64,000 bases of DNA from Gemmatimonadota bacterium (GCA_016719105.1 JADKAQ010000002.1:434001-498000), one strand, 5' to 3'; numbered from the stretch's first letter, positions 20,301 through 28,942 are shown. Notes: generated by a model not told the origin, from the letters alone. A program made the numbers and translations.

Positions 20301-20827
20301 CGACGACGACGACCGTGTGGTCGTGGAACGTGGGCAGCACGCTGGGCTTCGGTGCCGGCTTCCCGGCTCCGTCGACCTCGCCTGTCATCCCGATCCCGGC
20401 GCTGAACGTCCAGAACGGCTCGGGCGTCCAGGCTTGGAACACGGCTAACCCGACGATCGCGGTCAACCACTGGCGCGTGATCACGACGGTTGCCTCCACG
20501 AACCAGTTCGGCTCGACGACCCCGCTCCGTGCGCAGGTTGTTTCGCCGACGAATGCTCCGAACCCGCCGTTCAGCCGCGTTGACTACTACCGTCTCGACG
20601 CGGGCGGCACCTGGTGGAACTACCTCGGGAGCGCCAGCACGGCTCTCGGGACCGACCAGGGCACGTATCGCTCGTGGATCTACGCCCTGCCGAACGCCTC
20701 GTTCGTCAATGCGTGGAACACCTCGGCGGCTCAGACGGCGATTGCCGCTGGCGACATCATCGTCGCGGTTGGCGTCCTGTCGAACGGCGATGCCATCACG
20801 ACGGTTGCCACCACGATGATTCCGTAA
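17363..20827 (+). CDS. Large Ig-like (Big_2-type) surface lipoprotein
   Basis: 1154 aa. Signal peptide with lipobox LAAC, lipidated Cys20. Residues about 36-310 hold at least three bacterial Ig-like repeats of the Big_2 type: each begins with a VTVSPAAVTI- or VTVQPTALSL-like strand, then VTWASNN, then a VAxVSAxGxVTxxAxGTxxVxAT run. The remaining 840 residues are beta-rich, Thr/Asn/Gly-rich, with scattered Cys pairs, and match no family I know. Probably an exported adhesive or structural envelope protein. Codon choice (frequent GCT, GTT, CGT, CTT) differs from neighbouring genes, and a strong terminator follows, both compatible with high expression. Function unknown beyond the Ig folds. Confidence 0.75.
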   Translation: MQKFTRSLFAVGAVLGLAACGDDVSVTPPAETPAATIASVTVSPAAVTIVIGEKVILQSSVTTTAGTGTPASTVTWASNNAAIASVSAAGEVTGVAAGTTTVVATSTVDNTKKGAAAITVRALAVQSVTVQPTALSLKVGETATAAASVNRDPGANGAVTWASNNTTVASVSATGVITANAVGTAVISATSVADPSKSGALAVTVSAQPQALNSLTVTPTTITIGPGSSQLVTTTATAATGATIAYANNAANAASGCPGVATASTNASTGSTTITAVASGACVVTITATGSGSGLATNSLQATVAINVITPQVSINSITTGLTNTPVTVNNVNGQIEINLNFQPSGLPIDSVVVRMLQPDGLRRVALQNFGGAIPAAGILSLSVNTANFVKNAAAPSVTVDLLNGPSTVSAQVYPKGATGSTATNCTNNPSDPTCASPVAIVLNNIDGWTADITKPSVSAIGTNNFTYWGGPTANATAIVYPVIYTPGRSISNAEWTVGACDLATTGALAASNGGRTQAGQSKTFGYTANGADLACTSYENNGGTRDNVVVATAIDNTNNSYALTPLIANTVVFNATPDSLRLDYRAPSVNTPSITRTLPAVTGWVNGAFSFINFGSTDNGVGLRSTRDRATTYSSVNCSGVTAADVAMATGTGADINGAVACPTNFIGGTPGLGGTAPWTVKGSESDRLANRGTSSATATFGTDYTNPDIRWGLADAAFAPALLASYGGTATDPVDTVYTDVKPSVLQADTVEFRAEYLDDRAGFYNTAQYDAGNSIAAQSHHLSTAGHLNPTGVCVVAAAGSTPGATFVTSPSCGFTPITVGVPGVRTDGWQPGQRVDIPDAEGYYGYKTWVMDAAGNTSATLFRRALVNNQSPFSTGLGVPATLTGSTFIFNATHADSAEVIAQSLEVTYPAVPTVAALRYSRQSIGTAFDDVISSPLAVTISPTHGAVYARGIEVVGAAVFPAVNVQAYAAGTAKPTTTTVWSWNVGSTLGFGAGFPAPSTSPVIPIPALNVQNGSGVQAWNTANPTIAVNHWRVITTVASTNQFGSTTPLRAQVVSPTNAPNPPFSRVDYYRLDAGGTWWNYLGSASTALGTDQGTYRSWIYALPNASFVNAWNTSAAQTAIAAGDIIVAVGVLSNGDAITTVATTMIP

Positions 20828-20866
20828 GCTCGAAAGAGCCTACAGATTCACGTAGTCGAAAACCAA

Positions 20867-20897
20867 CGGCCCCGCGAAAGCGGGGCCGTTTGGTTTT
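20867..20897 (+). terminator. Rho-independent terminator of the Ig-like lipoprotein gene
   Basis: Perfect 9-bp stem CGGCCCCGC / GCGGGGCCG closed by a GAAA tetraloop, followed by TTTGGTTTT. Lies 40 bp after the stop codon. Confidence 0.85.
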
Positions 20898-21010
20898 CTC
20901 CTAACTGAGTGCTGTCGGCGCTTGACGCTCCACCGCGCACCTGTCAGCATTCCCGCCGGCTGGGTACGTACGCATGGAACCAGCCGTGCATCGAGAATCA
21001 CGAGGAAGAC

Positions 21011-22165
21011 ATGTTCTATCGTTTACATCGCTCCCGAATCACCACACTTGCTCTCGTCCTTGCCGCGACCAGCGCGGCGTGCGGGGGGGCCGCGTCGACC
21101 GACGTGGCGCAGGACATCGTCGTCAGCGATTCCGCGCTCTCGGCCCTCCCTGTCGCGACCATCACGGATGGACGCCTCATCTGCACGGCAGACGGCGCCG
21201 ACCGGTGTCCGCTACGAAGCGCCGTCGCCAACTGGCTCTCCAGCGACCGGCTCGCGGTCTGGGAGCCGGGTCGCCCGATCTTTGTGCTCGACCGCGAGAA
21301 TCCGAACGGACGGACGCTCGGATCCATCGGTCAGCGAAGCGGCCAGTACTCCTACGCCACGGCAGTCGGCATGCTCGATGGCAACGTGGCGGTCATCGAC
21401 ATGCAGCGCTCCAAGCTCGTGCGCTACAAGCTCGACAACACGTTCGTCCGTGAGGACAACATTCCGCGCCCCGACGAGAGCGCGGCTCCTGGCTTCAGCT
21501 TCGAGACCCCGGTCTTGCAGTCGATCGCCGCCGAGACCGACAGCGGCACCGCACACCTCAAGGTGCAGGTGCTCCGCTCGCAGACCGAAGTTGGGGGGAC
21601 GACGGTCCTCGACATTCCCGTCGAGTGGTTGCAGCTGAAGGGGCGCGACGCGCTGGCGGCGGCGCCGCTGTTTCCGGCGCTCCCGCGTTATGCGATCGAC
21701 TCGGACAAGACGATCATCTGGACACCGGCAGACTCTTTCTTCGTCCAGCGTCGCAGCTTCGACGGGAAGGTGCGCTGGACACTCACCAGCGACCGGAAGG
21801 GGGTCGAGATCACGCAGGGCGACATCGCGGCGCGGCGCGACGAGATCTTCAGGCTCACGCCGGCGGGGATACTCAAGCCCGGAGACCTCGACTCCATGGT
21901 GGCCCGTACCGGGAAGCGTCATCCGGCGATCGGCGGTTTCGTCGTGGAGCCGAAGGGGCGTATCCTCGTGGCGAGTGCCGCGTCGCCCACGCGTGACACG
22001 GTCGACTACGTCCTGCTGACGCGCGAAGGGCGCCCGACCCATCGATTCGTCCTCACCGGGCGCACGCACCCCCTCTTGTTCGCCGGTGACTCGTTGCTCG
22101 TGCACCGCCCCACGGAAGGCGAGCCGTGGGAGCTGCGGTGGCTGCGCCTGTCGCTCGGCAAGTAG
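21011..22165 (+). CDS. Lipoprotein, possible beta-propeller (6-bladed NHL-like)
   Basis: 384 aa. The ATG at 21011 is preceded by GAGGAAG, and opens a signal peptide ending TSAAC, so lipidation at about residue 24 is likely. The body alternates short hydrophobic strands with charged turns (for example RPIFVLDRENPNGRTLGSIGQ, FVVEPKGRILVASAAS), as in six-bladed propeller lipoproteins common in related bacteria, but no defining motif is visible. Two Cys (CTADGADRC) could form a disulfide. It follows the Ig-like gene on the same strand after a terminator, so it probably has its own promoter; a TTGACG at 20922-20927 is a weak -35 candidate. Function unknown. Confidence 0.6.
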   Translation: MFYRLHRSRITTLALVLAATSAACGGAASTDVAQDIVVSDSALSALPVATITDGRLICTADGADRCPLRSAVANWLSSDRLAVWEPGRPIFVLDRENPNGRTLGSIGQRSGQYSYATAVGMLDGNVAVIDMQRSKLVRYKLDNTFVREDNIPRPDESAAPGFSFETPVLQSIAAETDSGTAHLKVQVLRSQTEVGGTTVLDIPVEWLQLKGRDALAAAPLFPALPRYAIDSDKTIIWTPADSFFVQRRSFDGKVRWTLTSDRKGVEITQGDIAARRDEIFRLTPAGILKPGDLDSMVARTGKRHPAIGGFVVEPKGRILVASAASPTRDTVDYVLLTREGRPTHRFVLTGRTHPLLFAGDSLLVHRPTEGEPWELRWLRLSLGK

Positions 22166-22200
22166 CGGCCGCTCAGGCCTCGCGCGAACTCCCGAACGCA

Positions 22201-22238
22201 GAACGCCCGGACTCGACGTCGTCGAAGTCCGGGCGTTC
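22201..22238. terminator. Bidirectional hairpin between convergent lipoprotein genes
   Basis: 13-bp perfect stem GAACGCCCGGACT / AGTCCGGGCGTTC with a 12-nt loop, midway between stops at 22165 (+) and 22261 (-). No long T tract. Confidence 0.7.
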
Positions 22239-22260
22239 GAGCATTCTGCCGGTGCGGTGA

Positions 22261-22659
22261 CTACTTCACGTTTCCGGGGAGGGTCCGGATCTGCATCTTG
22301 TACTTTGCCGTCAGCTCATCGGCGAAGCCCCAGCCCGTCCCCTCGAGCTTGTCCTGCACCACGACGATCGGGGTGAGTTCCTTGTCGGTCACGGTCGGGT
22401 CTTCCCAGACCTTCCGGTTCTTCGGATCGAAGAGGAAGACGTCGAAGAACTTGCTGTCGACGAAGTACTGGATGCGCTTGTAGACGTTGGGGAGCGAGTC
22501 ACCGGCCGGAGCACCCTTGCCGATGACCTTGAGGACCGAGTCCTTGCTGATGCCCAACGTGAGGGCGCTGATCCGGCTATCGGAGCAGGCAGAGACGAGG
22601 AGAACGATCAGCGCAGCGGTCGCGAAGGACGCGACGCGACGCGGAGGAGAAACGCGCAT
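22261..22659 (-). CDS. Small lipoprotein with SmpA/BamE-like repeat
   Basis: 132 aa from the ATG of MRVSPPRRVASF. Signal peptide with lipobox VSAC (Cys about 25). The mature start, ISALTLGISKDSVLKVIGKG, resembles the pattern in which a conserved Leu-x-x-Gly-hydroxylated residue precedes a short helix and Gly in SmpA/OmlA/BamE-type small outer-membrane lipoproteins; the rest predicts a small alpha/beta domain. Likely outer-membrane or periplasmic. The resemblance is short, so a BamE role is not claimed. Confidence 0.6.
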   Translation of the reverse strand: MRVSPPRRVASFATAALIVLLVSACSDSRISALTLGISKDSVLKVIGKGAPAGDSLPNVYKRIQYFVDSKFFDVFLFDPKNRKVWEDPTVTDKELTPIVVVQDKLEGTGWGFADELTAKYKMQIRTLPGNVK

Positions 22660-22794
22660 AGGAGATGTCGGGGGAAGCAGCGAAGTGATGAACGGCAGCG
22701 AATGTCGCGCAGCCACAAATGTAACCCGTCGGTGAGTCGTACCCCAACCCTCGGGAATGGTGACAAGGCGAGGAGAGCGACCCCTGCGCGAGCG

Positions 22795-23586
22795 TCAGGG
22801 CACCGATCCCATCGTGCCATCGCGCAGGGGCTCGGCCCGCTGCGTCGGCCACCACTCCGCATGCGGGGGCAGCACAGACTCGAGCGTCTCGCGAACGGCC
22901 TCCAACCCGAAGCAGTGGGCGAACGCCTGTACCACCGCGTCCGCCACGCCCTGTATGACGGGGGGCGTGGCGCCGCCTCGCGAGGCGACCTCCCGGGCAA
23001 CCGACGTCATGTCCACCCCCTGAATGCCACAGGGGACGATGAGGTCGAAGTACGAGAGGTCGGTGGATACGTTCAGGGCGAAGCCGTGCCAGGTGACCCA
23101 GTCGCGCGCATGCACGCCGATGGAGGCGAGTTTGCGATCGTCGACCCAGACGCCGGTGTAGCCCGCGTTCCGCGTGGCAGTGATGCCGAAGTCGCGAAGG
23201 GCGACGATGAGCGATTCCTCGAGCTGCCGCAGGTACCAGTGGAGATCCTGCTTGTGGCGCTTGAGGTCGAGGATGGGATAGCCGACGAGCTGGCCCGGTC
23301 CATGAAACGTGACGTCACCGCCACGATCGACCTCGAAGCGCTCCACGCCGCGCGCCTCGAGTAGTGCGTCTGACGCCACCAGGTGCGCATCCTTCGACGA
23401 GCGCCCGAGCGTGACAACCGGGGGATGCTCGACGAGGAGGAGCACATCGTCGTCGATGTCGCCGCTGATGCGCGCCCGGGCGATGGCCCGCTGCAGGTCG
23501 AGGGCGGCGGCGTAGGGGAGGGTGCCGAGGGGGACGACGAGCAGACGGGCCGCCTTCCCGTCGTCCCTTCCTGCGCCCTCAGGCAT
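22795..23586 (-). CDS. lipB: Octanoyl-[ACP]:protein N-octanoyltransferase
   Basis: 263 aa. Transfers octanoyl from acyl carrier protein to lipoyl domains, the first step of de novo lipoylation, before LipA inserts sulfur. The family signature RGGDVTFHGPGQLVGYPILDL is seen (in two pieces, starting near residue 87), as are the catalytic Lys in RKLASIGVH and the catalytic Cys in IVPCGI. Length is somewhat above the usual 210-240 aa because of extra C-terminal residues. The ATG lies within the lpdA end and overlaps it by 8 nt, so it is translationally coupled to lpdA. Confidence 0.95.
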   Translation of the reverse strand: MPEGAGRDDGKAARLLVVPLGTLPYAAALDLQRAIARARISGDIDDDVLLLVEHPPVVTLGRSSKDAHLVASDALLEARGVERFEVDRGGDVTFHGPGQLVGYPILDLKRHKQDLHWYLRQLEESLIVALRDFGITATRNAGYTGVWVDDRKLASIGVHARDWVTWHGFALNVSTDLSYFDLIVPCGIQGVDMTSVAREVASRGGATPPVIQGVADAVVQAFAHCFGLEAVRETLESVLPPHAEWWPTQRAEPLRDGTMGSVP

Positions 23587-25003
23587 GCAGCATCTTGCCT
23601 AACGAATCCAGCGCGGCCTCGGCCACCGCCTCCGACAGGGTCGGGTGGGCATGGATCGCGAGGTCGATCTCCTCGACGGTGAACTCGTTCTCGCGCGCCA
23701 CGGCGAGCTCGTGGATCAACTCGGTCGCATGGGCACCGACGATGTGGGCACCGAGGATCTCGCCGTACTTGGCGTCGCGGATGATCTTCACGAAGCCCTC
23801 AGTCTCCCCCGACGTGCGGGCACGGCCGTTGGCGGAGAAGGGAAACTTCCCGACCTTGTAGTCAAGTTTCTTCTCCTTGCACTGCTGCTCGGTGAGCCCG
23901 ATGGAGGCGACTTCGGGGTGGCAATACGTCGCGTTGGGGATGTTGCCGTAGTTGAGCGGGTGCGCGTGCTGCCCGGCCAGGAGCTCGGCGAGAATGTGCC
24001 CTTCGCGCGAGCCCTTGTGGGCCAGCATGGGCGCGCCAATCACGTCGCCGATGGCATAGATCCCCTTCGCGCTGGTCTGGTACGTCGTCGTGTCGACCTT
24101 GATGAAGCCGCGATCGGTCAGCTGCACGCCGAGCTCCTTGAGCCCGATGTCCTCGACGTTAGGCGCTCGCCCGGCGGCCACCAGCACCTGGTCCACCGTG
24201 AGCTCCTGCTTCGCGCCGCCGGCCTCGACGCTCATCGAGACGCTGTCCTTGCCGACCTTGATGTTGGAAATCTTGGCGTTCGTGGTGACGTTGATCTTCC
24301 GCTTCTTGAAGGCGCGCCCCAACTCGGCGGAGCAGTCGGCATCCTCGAGCGGAAGGATCGACGGGAGCACTTCGAGCAGGTGCACTTCGCTGCCGAAGGC
24401 GTTGAAGACATCGGCGAACTCGCAGCCGATGGCGCCGGCGCCGACGATGGCGATCGACTTGGGGGCCTTCTCCAGCGTGAGCGCTTCGTCCGAGGAGATG
24501 ACGGTCGTCTTGTTGAGCTCGAGGCCGATCTGCGGAAGGCCGCGCACGCGCGAGCCGGTGGCGACGACCAGCGCCTTCTTGGCGTCGTGCTTCTCTTCCT
24601 TGCCGTCGGCGCCCTTCACCGTGAGCGACGCCGCCGCGCCGGCGCTCGCCTTCACGATGCGTCCGGTGCCGCGGATCCAGGTGACCTTGTTCTTCTTGAA
24701 CAGGAACTCGACCCCCTTGGAGTTCTGGTTCGAGACGCCGCGCGACCGTTTCATGGCGACGTTGTAGTCGAAGTCGATCTCCCCGCTGACCTTCACGCCG
24801 AATTCGCCTGCGTGCCGCACCTTGTTGGCGAGCGAGGCGCTCTCGAGCAGCGCCTTGGCCGGGATGCACCCCCAGAGGACGCAGGTGCCACCGAGCCCTT
24901 CGCGTTCGACGACCGCGGTGGAGAGGCCGAGTTGGGCGCAGCGGAGCGCGCCGACATATCCGGCGGGGCCGCCGCCGAGGAAGATGACGTCGTACGATGC
25001 CAT
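23579..25003 (-). CDS. lpdA: Dihydrolipoyl dehydrogenase (E3)
   Basis: 474 aa flavoprotein that reoxidises dihydrolipoyl groups of pyruvate dehydrogenase and the glycine cleavage system using NAD. The start at MASYDVIFLGGGPAGY places the FAD Rossmann motif GGGPAG at once. The redox-active disulfide is in GGTCVLWGCIPAKALL (Cys pair about 42 and 47). NAD-binding GAGAIGCEFA and the C-terminal dimer-interface HAHPTLSEA, with the catalytic His, are intact. It is cotranscribed with lipB but sits about 4 kb downstream of the pdhABC genes, separated by the metalloprotease gene. Confidence 0.96.
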   Translation of the reverse strand: MASYDVIFLGGGPAGYVGALRCAQLGLSTAVVEREGLGGTCVLWGCIPAKALLESASLANKVRHAGEFGVKVSGEIDFDYNVAMKRSRGVSNQNSKGVEFLFKKNKVTWIRGTGRIVKASAGAAASLTVKGADGKEEKHDAKKALVVATGSRVRGLPQIGLELNKTTVISSDEALTLEKAPKSIAIVGAGAIGCEFADVFNAFGSEVHLLEVLPSILPLEDADCSAELGRAFKKRKINVTTNAKISNIKVGKDSVSMSVEAGGAKQELTVDQVLVAAGRAPNVEDIGLKELGVQLTDRGFIKVDTTTYQTSAKGIYAIGDVIGAPMLAHKGSREGHILAELLAGQHAHPLNYGNIPNATYCHPEVASIGLTEQQCKEKKLDYKVGKFPFSANGRARTSGETEGFVKIIRDAKYGEILGAHIVGAHATELIHELAVARENEFTVEEIDLAIHAHPTLSEAVAEAALDSLGKMLHA

Positions 25004-25180
25004 GACGAGTCGAGGAGTTGGCGTGAGACCGCGCGGATGGACTGCGAGGCCGTTCAGCGTGGACGGTTCCAAGGGGGAGGTACCGCGCGCCCAATGCCGG
25101 TGGCGCGCACCGGGTAATCTACGCCGTTGGGGGGAGGGAGCGCAGGGCGGGGGAGGTGCGAAGGATCAGGGGGCACACGT

Positions 25181-25212
25181 CGACAGGGCGCCCCGCTGGA
25201 GGCGCCCTGTCG
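25181..25212 (-). terminator. Hairpin downstream of the metzincin gene
   Basis: 12-bp perfect stem CGACAGGGCGCC / GGCGCCCTGTCG with an 8-nt loop, 53 bp past the metzincin stop. No T tract on the minus strand, so strength is uncertain. Confidence 0.65.
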
Positions 25213-25264
25213 TCGAACCGGGATCAGAGCCCGTCGTGGGCGGGATCGTCCGCCAGGCGCGGTG

Positions 25265-28200
25265 CTAGCGCCGAGGCCGCGGTCCTGACGGCGACACGCT
25301 GACGCGCCGGCGGGCGCTGCGCACGCCGTCCGACGTCGTCAGGTCGAGCGACGACTCGCCGGTGTAGACCAGGGCGTCGCCCCCGCGGGCGAAGGCGAGG
25401 ATCTCCCCGGTCCGCGGGTGCCGCACCAGCACGCCTCGCGTCTCGGCGTCGTTCCATTGCACGCGGACCGCGCGCGAGTCGACGCGCTGCACCACGGGGG
25501 CGGCGGCCGACGCGGTCGCGCTGCCGACTGACGTGAACTCGGCCTGCTGACCAGCGGCGGCGAGTCGCACGCGAGTGGGCTGCATCCCGCGCATCATGCC
25601 GTACGGCACGACGAAGGCGAAGTGCTCGGTGGTGCCGTCCGGGTGGTCGGCGACGCGTTCACCATCGAAGGAGAAGTCGAAGAGCGATTCTCCCAGCGCG
25701 CCGAAGCCCTGGAGGCGATGGCGCCCCGGACGCTGCGGAAGCGACGGCGGGGCGTCGACCTCGAAGGTGGGTTCCAGAATGACCTGCCCGTTCTGCACGC
25801 GCCCCCACACGAGCATGCCGCGACGTGCGTAGCCGCCGCTGATGGCGGCCGAGGCGGAGAACGGATTGGCGGCGCGATACGAGAGAACGGCGTTGAACGT
25901 GTAGGCACTGATCCACGTGGTATTGCAGTAGCCCATGAGATCGTAGTTCGTGGCGGTGTCCTTGAGCGCGTTGGTGGCGATGTTGTAGCCGAAGGTCTCG
26001 ATCTTCCCGTTGGACAGCGGGTACGCGTTGTCCGGGCCACCGGCACCGCAGCTCGGTGCATGAAACCGCCCGAAGTTGTGGCCCAGTTCGTGGGCCATCA
26101 CGTCGCTTGCACTCGGCAGGTAGTCCCATCCGATGGCCGCGCGCCCCGGAACATAGCCCAACCCGGCGATGCCGGACCCGTAGCTCACCTTCACGATGCC
26201 ATAGTAGTAGCGCGAACTGCCGTCGGCGGTTCGCAGCGCGTTCACCTCGCTCAGGATCTGTCCCCATGCGCCGTTCGCGTCGCCACTCTGCAGGGCGCCG
26301 GCCGACGTGGTGAACGCCGCGCGCACGTCGGCATCCACGGTGTTGATCGGGTAGAGCGCGCGCGTGTCGGCGAGGTACGAGTCGGCGTTCCCCACCGTGA
26401 CCCCTCCCTGCAATCCGTTGACGCTTTGCAGGACGGGGACCATCCGGATGTTGAACGTCGGGACGCTGCGCACGTCCATCGTGGCCGGCGTGCCGTTGAG
26501 CGGGAAGCTGTTGTCGCTGTCGGACGACTCGGAGACCGTATTGGTCGGGTCGACGTCGGCGAGGATCCGGAGCCCGGGCTGAATCGTGCTCCCCGGAATC
26601 GTGTAGTTCCACGACGAGGTGAGCGTCCCCTGGTTGACGGTCTGCGGAACCGACGACGTCGGGGCGCTGATGGTGATCGTGCTGGTGAGCGTCGCGCCGT
26701 TGTAGAAGCGGACGCGCACGGTGGGCGTGACGGTGTTGGCGGCGGCTGACTTCACGAAGACGCGCAGCAGGCCGGAACGACCGGCGACGAGCGGCACCGT
26801 CCCCGCATAGGTCTGCACCACCTGCTGCACGTGCATCCCGTCGATCGTCAGGTTGGGCCCCGACGGCGGCGGTGGCGCGCTCGCCGTGTACGTGACGGTC
26901 GCCGTCGATGTGGCCCCGCCGCCCACCGAGACGTTGCTCGACGCAGTGGTCGGTGAGTAGGTCGTGCCGCTGTTGGTCACGGCGGCTGCTGCGACGGTGT
27001 AGAGTCCCCCGATCAAGCCGGTGATGGACGTGCTCGCGGTGAGGGCGCGCGAGTACGCCCCCGGGCCGGTGACGGTCACCGCGGCATTCACCCCGATGGG
27101 GAGGCCGTTGATGGTCACGGCGAGCGTGCCCACGGAGGAGACGTAGTTGACCGTGGCGGTGATCGCCGAGGTCGACGGGGCGACCGCGACGTTCTGCGAT
27201 GCGGGATTCGGGGCCCATGCGCCGCTCCCGACGGCGCGCGCCGCGATCGTGTAGGTCCCGACCGGCAGGCCGAGGATGAGCGTGGTCGCGGTCACGGCCC
27301 TGGAGTAGCCGTTGGGGCCCGTGATGGTGAGGTCACCGGCGGTGCCGTCAGGCAGACCGGTGATCGTGACGGCGATGCCGCCGCTGGCGAGTGCGTAGGT
27401 GAAGGCGGCCGAGGCGGCGGTGGCACCGGCGGTGACGGTGACCGTCCGCGTGGCGGGGGTCGGCGCGTACGTATGGGTCCCGGCGACCGCGTTGGAGGCG
27501 GTGACCGTGTAGCTGCCGGGCTTGAGATTGGAGAGCGTCGAGGTGTTGGCGACCTGCGCGGAGTACCCCGACGGGCCGGTGACGGTGATGGAGGCGGGGA
27601 CGGCCTGCGGGAGGCCGGTGATGGTGACGACGAGGCTTCCCGTGGTGACCGCGTAGGTCACCGTGGCGGTCGCGGCGACGGCGCTCGCTGTCACCGCGAT
27701 GACCTGCGAAGTCGGCGCGCCGGTATAGGTGAGCGCACCCGCCGTGACCGGGGTTGCGGCGATCGTGTAGTCGCCAGGTGCAAGTCCGGTGAGCGCCTGG
27801 GTTTCGGTGATGGTCTGCGAGTAGGCGTTCGGCCCCGTGACGGTGATCGCGGCGCTGGCGCCCCCGGGGAGACCGCCGACGTTGACGCTCAGGCGCCCGG
27901 TGGCCAGCGCATAGGGGAGCGCCGCGCTGACCGGCGAGATGGACGGGGCGACGTCGACCGTGACGGGGGCCGGCGCGCGGTACCCGTCGAGGCCGACGGT
28001 CACGGGGTCGCCGGAGATGGTGTAGCGTCCCGGCGTGAGGTTCATCAGGCGTTCGCCGGCGGCGGCGGTGCGCCGAAAGTCGTTAGGCCCGGTGACGGTG
28101 GCCGTTCCGCTCGCGCCGGTGGGGAGCCCTGAGATGGTGACGACGAGCGATCCGGAGGCCAGCGCGTAGGTGAAGGCGACCGGGGTGGGTGTCGTGGAGG

Positions 28201-28819
28201 CGGCGACGGCGACGTCGAGCGTGGCGGCCGTCGATGCGTAGGTGTTGTTGTCGATGACGTGCGCGGCCGGTGTCAGGCGATACGCCCCGGGCGCGAGCCC
28301 GCCGAGGGTCGCGCCGGCGCTCACGGTGCGGGAGAAGCTGCTGGGTCCCGTGACGAGGATCTCGGGGTTTGCTCCTGACGGGAGCCCGGCGGCCGTGATC
28401 GCCAGCGATCCGGTGAGGATGGCGTAGCCGACGGAGACCGGTGTGGTGGTGCCTGCCGCGATGGTGACCGCTTGCGTGGCGGGGGCGGCGCCGAACTTGT
28501 CCAGCCCTGCGGTGACCTCGGCGGCGGTAACGTCGTAGGCGCCCGGCGCGAGTGAGGCGATCGTCTCGGTGCCCGACACTGTGCGCGAGTAGCCGGCAGT
28601 GTTGGTGATGGTGACGCCGGCCGACGACCCGCCCGGGAGCCCGCTGACGGTGACCGCGAGCGCGCCGGTCTTGGGGTTGTTGGGGCCGTTGCTGCCGGTC
28701 GCGTTGCCGCCCTCGCTGCCGCCGCAGGCCGCGACGGTCGCCAGGATGCAGGCAGTGGTTAGGCGTGCGGCCCACACGATGCGTGGGGCGCGCTCGGCAA
28801 GTCGATGAAACATGCGCAT
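25265..28819 (-). CDS. Secreted metzincin-type metalloprotease lipoprotein with seven tandem repeats
   Basis: About 1184 aa from ATG 28819 (a second ATG at 28813 is as likely). Signal peptide with lipobox VAAC. Residues about 50-650 are seven repeats of roughly 84 aa. Each has GxLxVTxxGLPxG, VTGPxxYSRT, a GLxPGxYTV block and ends in a TYAL-like strand, consistent with stacked beta-sandwich modules. A CARDB-like region (LTIDGMHVQQVVQTY onward) follows, then the zinc site HELGHNFGRFH near 907-917, which is the HExxHxxGxxH metzincin consensus. Probably extracellular, degrading or processing surface or environmental protein. It does not match a named peptidase family that I can state with certainty. 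Confidence 0.8.
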   Translation of the reverse strand: MRMFHRLAERAPRIVWAARLTTACILATVAACGGSEGGNATGSNGPNNPKTGALAVTVSGLPGGSSAGVTITNTAGYSRTVSGTETIASLAPGAYDVTAAEVTAGLDKFGAAPATQAVTIAAGTTTPVSVGYAILTGSLAITAAGLPSGANPEILVTGPSSFSRTVSAGATLGGLAPGAYRLTPAAHVIDNNTYASTAATLDVAVAASTTPTPVAFTYALASGSLVVTISGLPTGASGTATVTGPNDFRRTAAAGERLMNLTPGRYTISGDPVTVGLDGYRAPAPVTVDVAPSISPVSAALPYALATGRLSVNVGGLPGGASAAITVTGPNAYSQTITETQALTGLAPGDYTIAATPVTAGALTYTGAPTSQVIAVTASAVAATATVTYAVTTGSLVVTITGLPQAVPASITVTGPSGYSAQVANTSTLSNLKPGSYTVTASNAVAGTHTYAPTPATRTVTVTAGATAASAAFTYALASGGIAVTITGLPDGTAGDLTITGPNGYSRAVTATTLILGLPVGTYTIAARAVGSGAWAPNPASQNVAVAPSTSAITATVNYVSSVGTLAVTINGLPIGVNAAVTVTGPGAYSRALTASTSITGLIGGLYTVAAAAVTNSGTTYSPTTASSNVSVGGGATSTATVTYTASAPPPPSGPNLTIDGMHVQQVVQTYAGTVPLVAGRSGLLRVFVKSAAANTVTPTVRVRFYNGATLTSTITISAPTSSVPQTVNQGTLTSSWNYTIPGSTIQPGLRILADVDPTNTVSESSDSDNSFPLNGTPATMDVRSVPTFNIRMVPVLQSVNGLQGGVTVGNADSYLADTRALYPINTVDADVRAAFTTSAGALQSGDANGAWGQILSEVNALRTADGSSRYYYGIVKVSYGSGIAGLGYVPGRAAIGWDYLPSASDVMAHELGHNFGRFHAPSCGAGGPDNAYPLSNGKIETFGYNIATNALKDTATNYDLMGYCNTTWISAYTFNAVLSYRAANPFSASAAISGGYARRGMLVWGRVQNGQVILEPTFEVDAPPSLPQRPGRHRLQGFGALGESLFDFSFDGERVADHPDGTTEHFAFVVPYGMMRGMQPTRVRLAAAGQQAEFTSVGSATASAAAPVVQRVDSRAVRVQWNDAETRGVLVRHPRTGEILAFARGGDALVYTGESSLDLTTSDGVRSARRRVSVSPSGPRPRR

Positions 28820-28852
28820 GCGTCCTTGGGAAGATCCTCTCCCCAAGGACGC
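28820..28852 (-). promoter_or_regulatory. Stem-loop abutting the metzincin start codon
   Basis: On the minus strand, GCGTCCTTGGG - loop GAGAGGATCTT - CCCAAGGACGC, an 11-bp perfect stem, ends directly at ATG 28819. The loop holds the only Shine-Dalgarno-like sequence (GAGAGGA). It could gate translation, or serve as the terminator of the upstream pdh genes, though no U tract follows. Confidence 0.55.
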
Positions 28853-28942
28853 CTGCGCGGCTACCGGTGCAACGAGCTCGGCCGGAGCCACCACCCGTGC
28901 GTGACGTGCGTCACAGGTGGCGGCTCACGGGGAGGTGCCTGC

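Noticed and set aside
17168..20470. 1100-codon open frame on the minus strand, opposite the Ig-like lipoprotein
   Set aside because: Its translation is a low-complexity Arg/Asp/Gly string with no domain; it mirrors the codon bias of the plus-strand gene, which has a signal peptide, ribosome-binding site and terminator.
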